A stretch of DNA of 64,000 nucleotides from Certhia americana (GCA_018697195.1 CM031859.1:55428650-55492649), one strand, 5' to 3'. Positions 1 through 13,400 are shown, numbered from the stretch's first letter. The notes: generated from the sequence alone by a model not told the origin. Translations and numbers: made by a program.

Positions 1-3000
1 AAAGGACACACAGGCTTTGCCTGTCAATGCTTTTGATTACTTTGAATTGGAGCTGCTTCAGAGACAAAAAAAAAGTGCCAGCCTTTCAGCAGATGTAGGT
101 CAGCACAACTCTATCAGCATCACAGAGTTGCTGGGATCTTAATGGAGGGATGTCAGGTGGTGAACTCTAACATGTCTCATAGCAGCTGCTCAGGTGTTAA
201 TGCTAGAAGTGTTTCATATTATGTAAACGACTCAGTCAACCTCAGTCATCATAAATGTGTCCTCTCCTGGCCCCCCTCCCTGCAGGTGTGATGGTGCCAC
301 CTGTACAGACCTCCTCTGCAGGGGCAGCCTTGCTGCCATTCCCACATCAGTGGCTGGCACCACTTCTTCACCCCAGGATGCCTGAGCATATTGGAGTTGG
401 TGTGAGACAGGAAGAGCAGGACTAAATACTTTTCATCCCACCAGTGTTGCAGCCACCCCTGTAGAGGAAGGTTTGCCCATATTGTTTCCAAGCCTCATAT
501 TCCCTCAGAAATAGTGCTTGATGAGAATCACCACATCCAAATGGCATCACCTACCATGGTGTGGATGCTTGGTCGTAGTTGAGTGTGAAAGAAAAGAGAA
601 CTAATCATTGTCTAAAGGCTTAGTGGTTTCATCCCACTTAAAATCTTTGTTCTCAGAAGAGAAGCTGCTTTGTCTTATGGACAGACACAGAGCAGAATGG
701 GCAGAGATGTTCATTACCTGGATTTCTGTGTTCATCTCTAGGGTGGGTTATGCTTAAACAAGCCTGATGCACATTGCAGAAGAGTCTTGAAATAATTTCC
801 ATTGATGCAGCTTTTTTCCATATTGTTAGCCTAGTGAAACACTAAAGAGCCAATGCTCTCAAGTGTTTGTCAGGGTAAATAGCTCATAACATTTCCTACA
901 GGAAGTACAGTTTTTTAGACTTAGTTTTACTTACCTGGTACTTGTAAAGATGTAATTTATTTTTCTATTGTTTATAAGATTTCTCGTTAAGAAGGAAAAG
1001 GTTTTTATTCACACATTTGCTTATTTGACCAAATGCCAAGGGAAGGCACAAGGAGTTTTCTAGCAACCATGATACAGTATAATTTCAGCAAGCTGCAGCT
1101 CTTTCTAATAGACAATAAAGACCTTTGAGCAGGCCAGTAAATGAAATAGATACTGGGTGCAAAGCCTCATGGTTCAGAACTTTAGGAGGAGAAGTAACTT
1201 GCACTATAGAAAGTTTAACTCTCTGCTTGGTCCTGAAGTAACTTGCCATTTAGGAAAGGACACGCTTTTATCCATTTCTGAAGATTGCACCATTTTCAAG
1301 TAATATGACATGTGGGCTAAGACATACACTTTCTGGGGAAATTTCTCTAGGCATGATTCCTTTGGCAGCTGAATTCCTGTCTTTCATCTGTAGGAGACTC
1401 CTTTCTAGTTAGCAGCAATGCTTTCTGACAGGATGTGTGTAATAAAGAGTCATACTTGGCCAGATGTGATAGCAGCACAATCATGATGGTAGATCCAGAG
1501 GTGTAAGTCTGATGTAGGCTTGAAGTAGAGACTGCCCTTTAACGACCTGACTGCAGGTGAATATTTGCTCATTTGAGCAGCTGATAAGGATGAGAGATGC
1601 TGATTGAGATAGGTACATTGATTGATTGACTTCTCTGTCTTGCTATAGACACACAAGATATTGTTTGCAGACAGGATCTGTAGATTTATTTTGAAAGAGA
1701 TGCCCCAGGGTATTGGACCTATTCCTGCTGCATGAAATCCTGTTCTGACTGGTGCAGGGAACTTGACAGGATGAGATATTGAGCTCAGGTTTCTGCACAG
1801 AAGAGCTCTGCCAGCACAGCCACTTCTGGGGATTCTGAGGAAGGAGCACACCAGACAGCAGTAGTTTTAGGCAGTCAGCGCTGACCATGCCAGCAGAGTG
1901 CCACCAAGGCAGCCCAGTGCTCCACCTGGGGAACAGCACCCAGCTGTCACAACGACTAGGTAGCATTGTACCTGCATCAGCAGCACCTGGCATCCTTACA
2001 ATGGCATACATTCCCAGGCAGGTCTATTTGGAAAGGGCAATTCTTTATGCTGCTGAAATTATCTGGGTCCCTCTGACTAAATAAATCTTCTGAGGAAAAA
2101 GTACAGAAGAAAGGATACAAGTACTTATTTACAAACTGTAATGAGAATATGGGCCACAGGATACAGTAGCTCTTGTTGGGTGGTCAGCCTTCATTGCCTT
2201 TCCTCTGCAGGCAATGCATCAAAAGAATCCTTTTTCCACCTTCTTTGTTTCCTAGTATGCCCACCATTATTGGGTGAGAAGATGCAGGCAAACCGGAAAA
2301 AAAAAATCTCTGAAATGAAGGAACCTAATAAATTAAAAAGCAACTCAAATGGGAATGCTGATAGCAGTACCAATGAACATCCACTCTGCTGGACACTCAT
2401 CATCATCACTAGATGTTGAGAACATCTGCAAGGCCACCCAGTGACCATGGTTTGTGGACCATGGAGACCCACTCAAAGACCAGCCATGGCTGGGAGTTGC
2501 TTCCCTTAGCCAATTATACAGCTCCTGCTACCACTGACAGTGCTACAGAAATTTCAGGACTTTTTCTATGCCTAGCATATTCATTCTATGTTTTCTTCCT
2601 CTGCAATACTGTAGGGAATAGATTATTCCTGTTTTGGTTTTGGCTTGCTCTGAACTAATGGAGTGTTTTTGCTTTGGAAGGGATACTGTATCTTCTTTTT
2701 TCTTTGATTGTTAATAAGAATTAAGTCTGCAAGCAGGCTGTTTTTCATTAACCCCAGTGCTTCCTTCCTTGTCTTTAATGTTTGCTGGCGACTTACCCAG
2801 AGCAGAGGAATGATAGAGGTGAGTCACAGGATTGTTTGTAAAACATGTATTGGGGATTCCTAAACACATCCTACCTCTTCCATCCATTTGTAAATGATTA
2901 GATGAAATGTAGAGCATTTCCTTACACAATAAAATAAAATTGAAATAAATTCCAGATGAGTCGTAAATTTCATTTCTATAAAAAAGAAAAAAATCCTTTG

Positions 3001-3266
3001 AAGAGGTATTCAGGGCTGTGCTATTTGTATCAGGCACACTTGCTGCATGCCCATTTGCTGCATATTGGCTACCCTTAACTTCTAGATTTGATTTTCAGGT
3101 ATTTCCAGCCATTGCTGGATCTCCATTATTCCACCTCTGAGATGCCCCTTTTCATCCTCCCTGACCAGCACATCGTGTGCAGTTTTCTTCTTACACCCTC
3201 CCTGTTCCTTCCAAGAATTGCTTTCAAGCAGTCTTCTGTTCTCTTCTTCAGCCAAAAACAAAGTCA
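1..3266. other. No gene seen; unique sequence
   Basis: Plain, moderately AT-rich sequence up to the assembly gap. The longest open frames are on the minus strand at 1450-1851 (133 codons) and 1643-2011 (122 codons). They overlap each other in different phases, carry no domain I recognise and have no convincing splice-site pair, so they are not called. No transposon end or tRNA-like box was recognised. Confidence 0.6.
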
Positions 3267-3366
3267 NNNNNNNNNNNNNNNNNNNNNNNNNNNNNNNNNN
3301 NNNNNNNNNNNNNNNNNNNNNNNNNNNNNNNNNNNNNNNNNNNNNNNNNNNNNNNNNNNNNNNNNN
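3267..3366. other. Assembly gap of 100 N
   Basis: A run of exactly 100 N, a common placeholder for a gap of unknown size. The right edge enters directly into a pyrimidine satellite, which probably caused the assembly break. The true length of missing sequence cannot be told from the window. Confidence 0.98.
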
Positions 3367-3634
3367 TCTCCTCTCCTCTCCTCTCCTCTCCTCTCCTCTC
3401 CTCTCCTCTCCTCGAACTCTCCTCTCCTCGAACTCTCCTCTCCTCTCCTCGAACTCTCCTCGAACTCTCCTCTCCTCGAACTCTCCTCTCCTCGAACTCT
3501 CCTCGAACTCTCCTCTCCTCGAACTCTCCTCTCCTTGAACTCTCCTCGAACTCTCCTCTCCTCGAACTCTCCCTCTCCCTCTCTCTCTCCCTCTCCCTCT
3601 CCTCTCCTCTAACTCTCCTGTCCTGAACTCTCCT
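3367..3634. repeat. Pyrimidine satellite: CTCTC pentamers with regular TCGAAC inserts
   Basis: The array starts as about nine pure TCTCC pentamers. It then becomes a mosaic in which the hexamer TCGAAC is placed among pentamers. Successive TCGAAC-type copies are spaced 16, 21, 11, 16, 16, 11, 16, 16, 11 and 16 bases apart, always 11 plus a multiple of 5. Ten copies are exact; later ones are decayed (TTGAAC, TCTAAC, CTGAAC). A CTCCCT-rich stretch lies at about 3570-3600. Each exact hexamer brings a CpG into a CpG-poor region. Open frames across it on both strands are repeat artefacts. Confidence 0.95.
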
Positions 3635-6600
3635 CATACCTGTTGAAAGCAACCAGTAGAATAAGTGGATCAGGCTTTACTTTAAGCTTACAAACCTGTC
3701 CCAAACCTTTTTTCAGAGCTGACTGCAGGAAATCCTGTCACCTAAGGACCATTTTTATTGACTTGGGTTTTTGTGTGGTCATTAACCTTTATTAAAAAAA
3801 AAGTATTTTCTATCCCTGGTGTGTTTTAAGTGATACAGCTTTAGAGAGCATTTGCACACATTCAGCCTTATTTTTCTGTTCTTCTTGTGTAGAATTACTG
3901 CTCTGGTCACTTGATCCCCCCAATAACCTTGCTTAGCACTACTCCAATTTAATTTACTCTTTCCAAAAAGCCCTGTGCACAGCAGTACAAATTAGGTGTC
4001 ACAAGAACTTTATGTAATCGCACTGATTCATGAGTCCTTGTATTTGAAATACCTGTTTCATCTTGTGATCACATCTGCTGTTCTTATGGATACACCACAT
4101 TTTTGGCTTGACCCTAATAATCACCCTAAATAATACACTTCAGTCTGTCTCTTCCATCATCTCACACAAATAAACTCCTGGGATATAGCAGAGATCCTTC
4201 CTACTAAACATTAAATATATGACTTTGTACTTTTAATTCAATTTCTACTGTTCCAGACTTCAAGGTCATCTATTTTTTTCCCAAATGACATTGCAGTCCT
4301 TGCCTCTTGGCAGTTCCCTTCTATGCTGCATTAGCAAAATTTTCATTAACACATGAAAAACTGCAATAGGTCATTCAGATCATTTCTGAAAGTGTTACTA
4401 TGAGATCAAATATTTTCCACTGGATGAACTTCACCAATCCCTTCCAACACAGTCTGTTCCCTGCTTTTAGTCTGCTGTCATTTGCAGCTATCCCCACAAG
4501 AAATGCAGTGGGAAATGTTCTACTTGAGGTCAGAAAGAGTAGAAAAAAGTGGCCAAAAAAGTGGTCTTCTGCATTTTCTTCTTCCAGAAAGCAGTTGTCT
4601 TCTGCCCCCAAAATCATGTTAGCCCTACTAAATGCACTTTAAGTTTCGTTGCCTTTTCTCTTTGTCACAGTGCCTTTAGTAACTATGGCTCCACCCTTTT
4701 CCAGTTGTAGGTTCTCTGGGGTTATGGAGGGAGGAATGTATGTGCCATCGACATTTCATGCACTAACTTTTTTCAAATTTAATTACATCCTAGTCTTAGT
4801 GTCTCCAACTACTGTCAACCATTACATCTTTGTTCCCATGTTCAAGATCAGCATCTTTATTAAAAACTCAGGTTGTAGGACTTATCTAGATTATACCTCA
4901 TTTCAACCTTCTCCATCTTGCACATCAGCCACTTTTCAGTCCTTCTTCCTTCCATATATGGCAGAAAAAATATTTAATTTCTTTACAACTACTTGCCTTT
5001 TTAATTTCTATACTTGTACTTCCTGAACTTTTAACCATAAGCTCCTCTACTGACTAATTCATTTTTCCCATGCCCTACAGACTGTACTTGCTCATGCTTA
5101 CCCTTTTTTTATGGTAATACTAATTTTTGTGTTAGCATTTTATTCAGGAGGATATGCAGTCCTTCTGTATAACTTTTTAAATTCAAAACACAGTCTGAGA
5201 GTAGTTTTTGTACCTGTGTAAAAAAACTTTCAAGACTTTCAAACCTATGCCTAGACTACTTTGCATTTTACTTCATTTTGTAAAACCAAATCTTCACCTT
5301 TTTTTTTGGTTTAAGGTTTTCACTGTTCTTCACACTGGTTCTGGCTGGTTTCTTAGAGTAACTCTGACACGCAAATGCAATAAACATCAGTTAAGTGCAG
5401 CTTAATTGAACTGGCCAGCTGATCATTTATAAGTAAAGTATGGAGATAAATGTGATTTTATAGAAGGTAATTTGGATTGCCGTACAGCATGCAGGTTTCA
5501 CTGCTTGGTCCTTTGATAGAGAGACTTAACAGGGCAAGTATTGTGGCAGACACGCCTATTGTTGCATTATTAAAATGATCTAATCCTAAAGTCAGACCTC
5601 CTTTGCAAAGCATCGCATGTGTCTGTTCAATTTTCACACAACTTCTCTCCTAGTATGGCATTTTTCTTCCTCTTAGGGGAAAAAATTACTAAAAATGTAT
5701 TCATTCTGGACCTCATGCCCTTGTCAAGTCTGGTGAGCACCTTCAGTGGCCAGAGTGAGTGGAGGCAGAGCCCTCTCTGGCACATCTCTGAGATGGTGTC
5801 AGGGCTGGTGGCCTTGTCACCCCAAGGAGACTGGCCCAGAGCCAGGTGGGGGACAGGTGGGTTCTGAGCAGGGGGGTGGCTCCCACAGGCAGGGGGATCA
5901 TGCAGCTCCACTGGGAACATGCTCTGCAGCCCTGGTGGGGACACCTGGGTCACAGCTCCAGCAGCAAATGGCTTTGCTGGTGCCTACACTTTGAAGGGGC
6001 TGGGTGCCTCGCTGTGAGCACACGGTGCTTTGGGATGGAGGGGGAGCTGCTCCTTCTCTCTGGGATGCTGCAGCAGCTTTACTGGTGGATTTCCCTGTTG
6101 GCTGGCCTTAGTAGCACCCAGGCCAGCACCTGTGGGAATGGGGCACTCCTTCCTGACACCCCGACAGTGGGATGAGATGTGGCAGTCCCACGGGATGCCC
6201 CACTGTAGGACCAGCATCCAGCAGGGCTCTTCTCTAGCTCTTTCAGCTCCCTGTGCTGGGCAGCAGAGGAGGGATCCACCAGACTGCCCTGATTCAGGGA
6301 ATTGTGGGGGCTCTTGCCAACTTTTGGCTGCAGTAGTTTGAGCTGTCACTTTTATCCTTATCTTACATCCCTGTGGTTTAGTCCCTGATTTTTACTGTGC
6401 ATGGTGAGGAGAAAGAAGAATAAATGTCTGGCAGGCAATCTTGCTATCTGTCGCACATCAAGGGTGAGATTTCTGTAAGGCAAGAACCCTGCAATGGACT
6501 TGATATTTGCATATTTGCTCAGATAGTGCATGCACTTTTTGTTTTATAAGTCCTACAGCTTATGATAACTTTTCATTTATTTCAGATCCCGCGGGGGACA

Positions 6601-7384
6601 AAGTACTTTGAAATACAGGCCGAGTAATGCAAAATTAAAGTCACTCACTTGGAATAACAAAACCGAAAAATCCAAAGGCCACAGGAGTGTTTTTATTGAA
6701 AGCAATAGGATGCTCCTTCAGCTTTGGCTGCTGTTCTTTGTAAGGCCATAAAGGTGGGGAGCTGCACCTGAAGGATGGTGCAGAGCCAAGCCATGGCTTG
6801 TTGTAACTGGGTGTATATAGAAATCAGCCCATGAGATGAAAGATTAGTGGAAACTTCCCCCTCCAGACAGAAAAGACATGAAGGAATGAGAGACTGGGTA
6901 AAACTCCAGCCCTGCTGAAGTGGGTGGGAATTTTGTCTCTGATCATGCAGTACAAGAATCTCCCCTACAGACTCGTAAGAAATTTTGCAACTGTATAGTA
7001 ATGCGTGCCAGGGAAAATTCAGTGCTTGGCTAAATGAGTATTTGATATTACATCTGTTTACATGCTTTCCACCAAAGATATACTGTGTTGTTTCTCCTTC
7101 AGGGATAGAGATGCCTGGAACGGCTTCTCTGAAGGGAAGGAGCAGAAAGAGCCCTTTTTCTGCCCATTTATGTTTGTCATATGCTAAAGAGAAAACCTTT
7201 GAGGTTTTCCTTCAAAGGGGCTGTGTTGGTACAGACAACCACAGCTGACTGCCCCTGGTATGCACTCCTGTTTTCCAACATAACCTCCTCGGAAAATATG
7301 ATATTACAGTGTTGGCCAGTCCAATCAGTCAGTCTGTCACTCCTGGCTGGTGTCTCCTGTAGTAACATGATGAACAAGTTGTGG
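3635..7384. other. No gene seen; contains a GC-rich patch
   Basis: Mostly AT-rich unique sequence. From about 5700 to 6345 the base composition becomes clearly GC-rich but stays CpG-poor. There, open frames of 82-121 codons overlap on both strands (for example 5984-6349 minus and 5846-6175 plus). Frames on both strands at once point to composition, not coding. No splice-bounded exon, repeat or RNA gene was recognised. Confidence 0.55.
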
Positions 7385-7512
7385 GTTTTTTTTTTTTTGG
7401 TTTGGGGTGGTTGGGGGTTTTTCTTTGTTTTGTTTGGTTTTGTGGTTTTGTTTGGTTTTGGTTTGTTTTTTGTTGGCTTGTGGGGGTTGGTGAGGGGTTA
7501 GAGGGGTTTTTT
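7385..7512. repeat. T/G-rich low-complexity tract with G-runs
   Basis: On the plus strand this is a mix of T homopolymer, GTTTT-like units and runs of four or five G at 7404-7407, 7413-7417, 7482-7486, 7494-7497 and 7503-7506. The last three lie within 25 bases and could take part in a plus-strand G-quadruplex. It is the complementary type of the CAAA-rich tracts at 31.0 and 42.4 kb. The open frames across it are low-complexity. Confidence 0.85.
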
Positions 7513-10230
7513 GCTAGTTTTCCATCAGCTCTCAAAAAAATTAGTCTGTGAAATGTTGACTTTTTCCTGAACCTTTCCATCCCATTGGTATATCGTTTCT
7601 GCTGGACCAATTCATTCCATTTCCCAGGCAATTCCCAGCATCCTCTGCAGAGCTACATCCTTAGTTTTTATCAGTCTCCTCTCCTCCAGACTGCACAGAA
7701 TATTGGACTTTCTTACAAACATAAATAGAGTAATTCCACAATAATCCTGTCAGATAAGGAAGAATTATCACACCCCCTTGCACCAAAAGCATGGGAGCTT
7801 TTCTAGTGCCCAGAAATATGCAGTTGGCAAAGACCAGCTGATTTCCCTAGCATACATCATGTTTTTGTCTGGAGGAGATGGATCGTTTCAGAGTGGGGTG
7901 GAGATGTCTCCATTGGCACAGGTTGTGGCAAAGGGATGATGGGGAGAACTGCTAATTTTGGTGATTGATTGGAAGGGACATTCCCTGTCCGACCTTTGGC
8001 GAGCAAGTGCAGGATTAGTTTAATAAACGACAAGGTTTTTTGATTTTTTTTTTTAATTAAAAGAAGGGAGGGATGTGTTCAGTTTGTAAACACAAATGCA
8101 AACACATTTGGTAACTAAGCAGTTTGGCCAGTGTCCTGCTTGTAAAAGCTGAAATTTGCAGTTAGACTTTGAAATAATAGCATATAACAGTACACTGAGT
8201 ATTTGTCATGAAGTGATTTCATCTTTTCTGTTAATGCAGTCTATCCAGTGCTGAGACTGATGTTTTTAAAAGTCAGATGTGACAAAGGAAAAAGTTAATC
8301 CTTTGGAGAAAGAATAACATGCTGATTAGCTTCATTACTAAGAACTATATGAATATGTATTTGTAACATGTTGGATTGAATATCTCAAGGCTTGAGTGCA
8401 GGTTGTCACAAAAATCATCTCCTAAGAATGCAGAAAATGCTTTTGTTTTAAAAGAAAATAAACATTTTCCGTGATTTTATGACCAAGAGCTTTTAATATT
8501 AAAATTTAAAGATAAAAATAATTTTGAAATGGCTTATGGCAGTTGATACTGTATGTTTACATATTACATTCTTTTTCATTTTAGACACTGAAAATAGATG
8601 AGGTGGCTCCTGAGTTTGTTTCTAAAAAATGTCAGCTTCACATTCCTATTAACACATTGCTAAAGCTTTGGCCAACTATGTCTAAAACAAGCCTGCTACC
8701 ATGAGATGTAAAACTGAAGGAGCACCATCACAGTTTGAGGCATGAAGTTGCTGCACAGATACAGAGTGGGACCTGAGGAAAAGATGTTCTGCAAGGTACA
8801 GCTGGAGGAAGAAATTCAGAAACAGGAGAACCAACTCCCATTTTTTATTTCTTTGCTCTCCTCTCAGAGACTGCTGTCCTGCTCCAACAGATGGATGCCA
8901 GTGGAGCCCAGGGGCACAAGCACAGCTAATTAACCAAGATACAGCACATATCTGATGATGATGTGGCTAGGAGGGTCTGTGTGGCTGCAGGGTCAGTCCC
9001 CTCTCTTGTTGCCAAGAGCACATCAAGTTGGAGTGACTGCAGAGCTGAATCCCAATGGCCACCATCTCAGAATGGGATACTGGTTTCCAGGATGGTGTGT
9101 GGTGTCGGGAAGGGGAAAAGCTTTGCAGAAGGGAGAGCTAAGATGTCAAAGTGCAGCAGCTCCATATCCAGCTTCAAGACGTCACTATGCACTGTGGATC
9201 TGAACAAGAAGGGGCATGCTCAAGTGTCATGGTGAGGAAAGGTTTCTGAACTGCTGGTACCCTCTTATAACCTTGCAGCCTGCACTGATGAGGAGGCAAC
9301 ATCAGGAACAGCAGAAATGAGAAAAACTCTGCTTTCAGGGCCAGGAGATGACTCTTCTTCCTCCAATGCCAGTGAAGAACTATTGGGAGCTCTTTATAAT
9401 CTTGACTGGGGAACCCTGGAGAAGTACTGCCTACAGCATCACCCCTCTACACCTTCATCCATCAACCACAATGCAACAAACCACAGCATTAGCTAACACA
9501 TATAACTTCCCTCAGTGCAAGGTGATTTTTTAAAAGACTGTAATAGGATTTAAAAGATTTGCTAATCTAAGAAATATACTAAATAAACCAGCAATATAAC
9601 TGTATGTGTTGTTTGGTTCTTGACACAACACTTGTACTTTTTTTTTACCCGTGTTTGTGTAAGTCTAGAAGGATGTTTTTGTATCTGATGCAATTTAAAC
9701 ATTTCCCCTCCTCCATTTTATGTCTATAAATGCTTTTATGCCACCACTTCTCTGAACCAAAATGAACCCAAATCCTTACTAACAGTTTAAAAATATTTAA
9801 CTAGTTACTCTACTTACCAAAAGCCTTCATTTAGTCAAGTCTAATTTGCATGTTATTGCTGCTTCTCTGTTGTTTTGCTTCTGGGACAGATTCAAGTAGT
9901 GCTTTAAACCAAGATCTCCAAAATGCCTTAATGGATCAGAAATAGTTTCTATTGTAACTGCCTTAATCTCTTGATTAATTTATCTTTTCATTAATGAAGT
10001 GTCTGACTTTGTTCTTTCAGCTCAGCTTCTAATGCTAAAGATGTTTTTGTGGCTTGACGTGTAAAGAGTGGGTGCTCAGGGGCAGAGGTTCATGTGGTGT
10101 GAATTCCCATTGCTCTCTGAAATCCATTTCTCAGGAAGCCAATGTTAATTCCTGAACAGGGATATCAGTTTACAGCAGCTAACTTTTCCAATCCCCTGTA
10201 ATTTGAGAATGAATACTTTTGCTTAATATT
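7513..10230. other. No gene seen; unique sequence
   Basis: AT-rich unique sequence. No repeat family was recognised, and the small open frames (60-90 codons) overlap in several phases. The stretch from about 8140 to 8560 is free of low-complexity runs and rich in AT motifs, but nothing in it identifies a function. Confidence 0.55.
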
Positions 10231-10440
10231 ACAGAATCACAGAATCATTAATGTTGGAATGGACCTCTAGGATCATCAGGTCCAGCAATTAACCTGACAC
10301 TAGCAGGTCCAATCCTAAGCCATAGTCCTAAGCACCACATCTACATGGTTTTTGAACTCTTCCAGGGATGGTATCCAACACGTCTCTGGGCTACCTCTTC
10401 CAGTGCCTGACCGCTCTTACAGTGAAGAATTTTTTCCTAT
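10231..10440 (-). mobile_element. CR1 LINE, 3'-end fragment, reverse orientation
   Basis: Read on the plus strand, the segment opens with two ACAGAATC-like units, the reverse complement of the CR1 3' octamer tail. It continues through the avian CR1 3'-end signature: 'ATGTTGGAATGGACCTCTAG', a 'TCCAGGGATGG' stretch, and 'TTCCAGTGCCTGACC' near the end. The element therefore lies on the minus strand with its 3' end at 10231 and is 5'-truncated at about 10440. Only about 210 bp remain, with no coding capacity. No target-site duplication was evident, as is usual for CR1. The subfamily cannot be assigned by eye. Confidence 0.92.
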
Positions 10441-13400
10441 GACTGAGGAAGCTTGTTAGTGAAGAAATATGTCATGGCTATAGAGTCTGCAACAGGAGTG
10501 TTTCCAATGCTCATGTCAGGCCAAAACATAAATTGTGTTTTGAAAATTTGTTTTATTTTTGCTGAGTGTAGCAACTGGATGGTTGGCACTAGCTGGAGGC
10601 AGTGAGAAGCTGATGTCTGTCCCCAGTTCTGCTCCTGCAGTGACACAGAGGCCAGGATGCCATTTCGTGTCTCCTCCCCTGTTTTTTTGCTGGCTGTTTA
10701 CTGAGGATGTACAAGCATAATTTGGTGAGCATTTTCTGATTTGTGGTGATGCTTTAAAGCAGTACAGGCATCTATGCTCTGCTAGAAAGCAAGAAGTGCT
10801 TTTAAATTCCTTGGGATTTTTTTTAAAAACTTACCCTAGGTCTTGCAGATTAGTAAAATCTCCTTCCAAAAACCTGTGTAATTAGTTACTCTGAACACAG
10901 AGAGCTGAGATTCAAAAGCAAAGAGCCCATGGACAGGCTCCAGCATTTTCTGGCCTAGCGAGCCTAGTGTGAGCCAGCAACCACGTGCTTCAGCAGGGTA
11001 ATTGTCCTCACAGGGACAAAAGCAGAAGTGCTGTGAACTCCCTCAACCTCCTTGTACAGCTTCTGCCCCCATATCCATGCCTGCAACCTCCTTCCATGTA
11101 TGGAAGGTACATGCATGAAGGTAATGAAGTCAGAATTGGGTTGGTAGCACGTGTATCCTCAAAAGGTTTTAAAGAGAATAAAGTGGGTTTTACTCATTTC
11201 CTCTGATCTGACATTTAATGTATCAACATTTCTTTCTTTTAGTATTCCTTAAGTTGCTAAAATGTAGGCTTTCATCATAAGGTTTTCATCTCAGCAATGA
11301 AAAAAATATATTAAGCATAGTTCAAATAGATTTTTATTTTGTGAGCTTTATATCTAGTTGGATAGCTATATTAGAAGAGAGCGTAGATCTCTGCATGCAG
11401 CACATATTGGCCCTGGTCCCTCAGGAGGCAAAAAGATTTCTTGCTGGTGCATTATGAACTCCCTGTGCTCCCCAGGCGAGTGCAGTGAGCAGAACAAGGG
11501 CACAGAAACACACAGCTGCCAAACAAGCTGAGCATGAGCTTGCAACAGATCAGCTCTCTGATAACTAATTTAATGACCCTTTCCAGCTTGCAGGACAGAT
11601 TTTGCCTCTGATCCTATTGTGGTAACTCCCTCAAAAGTCTCTTCAGATGCCTTTGATCCTGCCTGTGACAAATGACTGCCCCAGTCCCACAGAAAGGTTT
11701 GCATCTGCTGCCTCCTGACTGAGCTATTTACTCTGTGCTAGCCAAAAGGCTTACTCTAGTATTTTTTATCTTCAAGATGGGGACTGCCTCAGCTACTTTC
11801 CCCCTTTTTTACTTCCTCAGTTTCCTGTTGCTTTACACTCTTTGTTCTCTTTAGTTTTTCTTTCCTTCTCTCTACTTGGTCATTATCTGCCTTCCTTCTT
11901 TTTCATTTTCTGCCTGTTTTACACTATTATAAGGAGTTTTTCCCACTGCTCTCCTCCACTACCTCCTCTCCCTTTTCTTTGCTCCCTATTGTCTTTTTTA
12001 TGTCTGGCTCTTTCTGCTATCAATCACATTATGACAGCGGGCAGCAGCTCGCAGAAGAAAGACCGGCTGGGTTACGTCCTGGAAAGAGCACATGCTGCTG
12101 ATGACAGGACCCAGAAGATGGAGCAGCAATGCCTCCAAACTGTTTTGGATTTGAACATGTGATCCAGATAGGGAGGGAGAGGGGTTTTTTCACTAGCCCT
12201 GATTTGTTTATATATCTCTGCACACATGGGACAGGATTACACTGCCATAGGCATTGGCAGAGCTGGAGAAGGTGGCAGCAAGAGAACAAGCTCTGCATGC
12301 ACATTTAACGGAAATCACTAGAGGAGTTATAGCTTTGCTGTGAAAGGCAACAAGCCAAGGAGAAGCATTTGAGAGGAAGGCAGAGTTCTCTGCTGCACAT
12401 GTCACTCCCATCTTGAAGAGGATTTTATATATGGGAAAGAAGCAAATATTGAGCATGGCCCTGCTCCCAGTTGTGCTTTCCAGGAGAAGGCTCCCTGGCT
12501 TCTCATCGTGTCTCTGCCATGGGCCTCTCAAGCAGGACAGGCAGTGGGCACCCACCTACTGCATGCAGGAGTGTGGGACAGCTTGTGTGCCATCGGGCAA
12601 CAGACTGTGTCTGAGGAACTCACACAGGTGGTGCTGGGGTTTAGTTAAAGGACAGCATTAATAGAATCACCTGCCAGTGTCGTCAGGCTGTTCTGAATTA
12701 GCAACACCAGCAGCAGCTGTGCCAGTCATGACAGGCACTGTTGGCTCGGGACATTTTTGAATGTCCACAAACCATCAGCACTGTGACATGATTTGTGTGT
12801 TGCTGGTGGTAATAGTATCATTTAGAAACCCTTGTGCTGAGTTTCTTCTTCCTCTCATAGATCTAAGATATGGAAGAGCCTGTGGTATCCTGGGGTGAAA
12901 AGAAAAAGCAGACTGAGGTATATTTCATGCTTGATATATGGTGATATATACCAACGCATTGGTGGGGGAAAGTGACAAGAAGTGCTGAGACTTGGCTCAC
13001 GGGCTCCATTGAGCTGGATGGAGCAGCACAGGGAGGCTGCTGGAGGGAGGCCACTGAGGATGCTGAATACCAGGAGGGTTTTAGCATGTGAGAGTAAGAG
13101 AGAGCATGTGCCTATCCAGAGGTCTGCAATGCAATGGCATGCTTAGGCTAATCTCTTGTTGCTAAGGATCCCTACACATGTTTGGTGTTGGCTTGAGTTA
13201 CCCTTCCTCAGGTGGCCTCCCCCTTCTCCCAGTGAAGTCCATCTGTTTGGCCTCAAACCCCGTGAGTTTTGGCTCTGAAACACAGGGCCCATCACGAAGG
13301 CCCAGATCTTGCCTTTCACAGCCCAGAAGAGGCTCTGTGCCCAGCACCCCAGCACTGCTGAGTGCCTCCAGCTGTTTCCTAATAGCAACTCCTGCCTGAG

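Noticed and set aside
3088..3652. Ser-Pro-Leu and Arg-Glu rich repeat proteins across 3.1-3.65 kb
   Set aside because: They are translations of the pyrimidine satellite, and they run through the 100-N gap.
5627..6349. Frames of 82-121 codons in the GC-rich patch
   Set aside because: They overlap on both strands in several phases. GC-rich sequence has few stop codons, and no exon boundaries were found.
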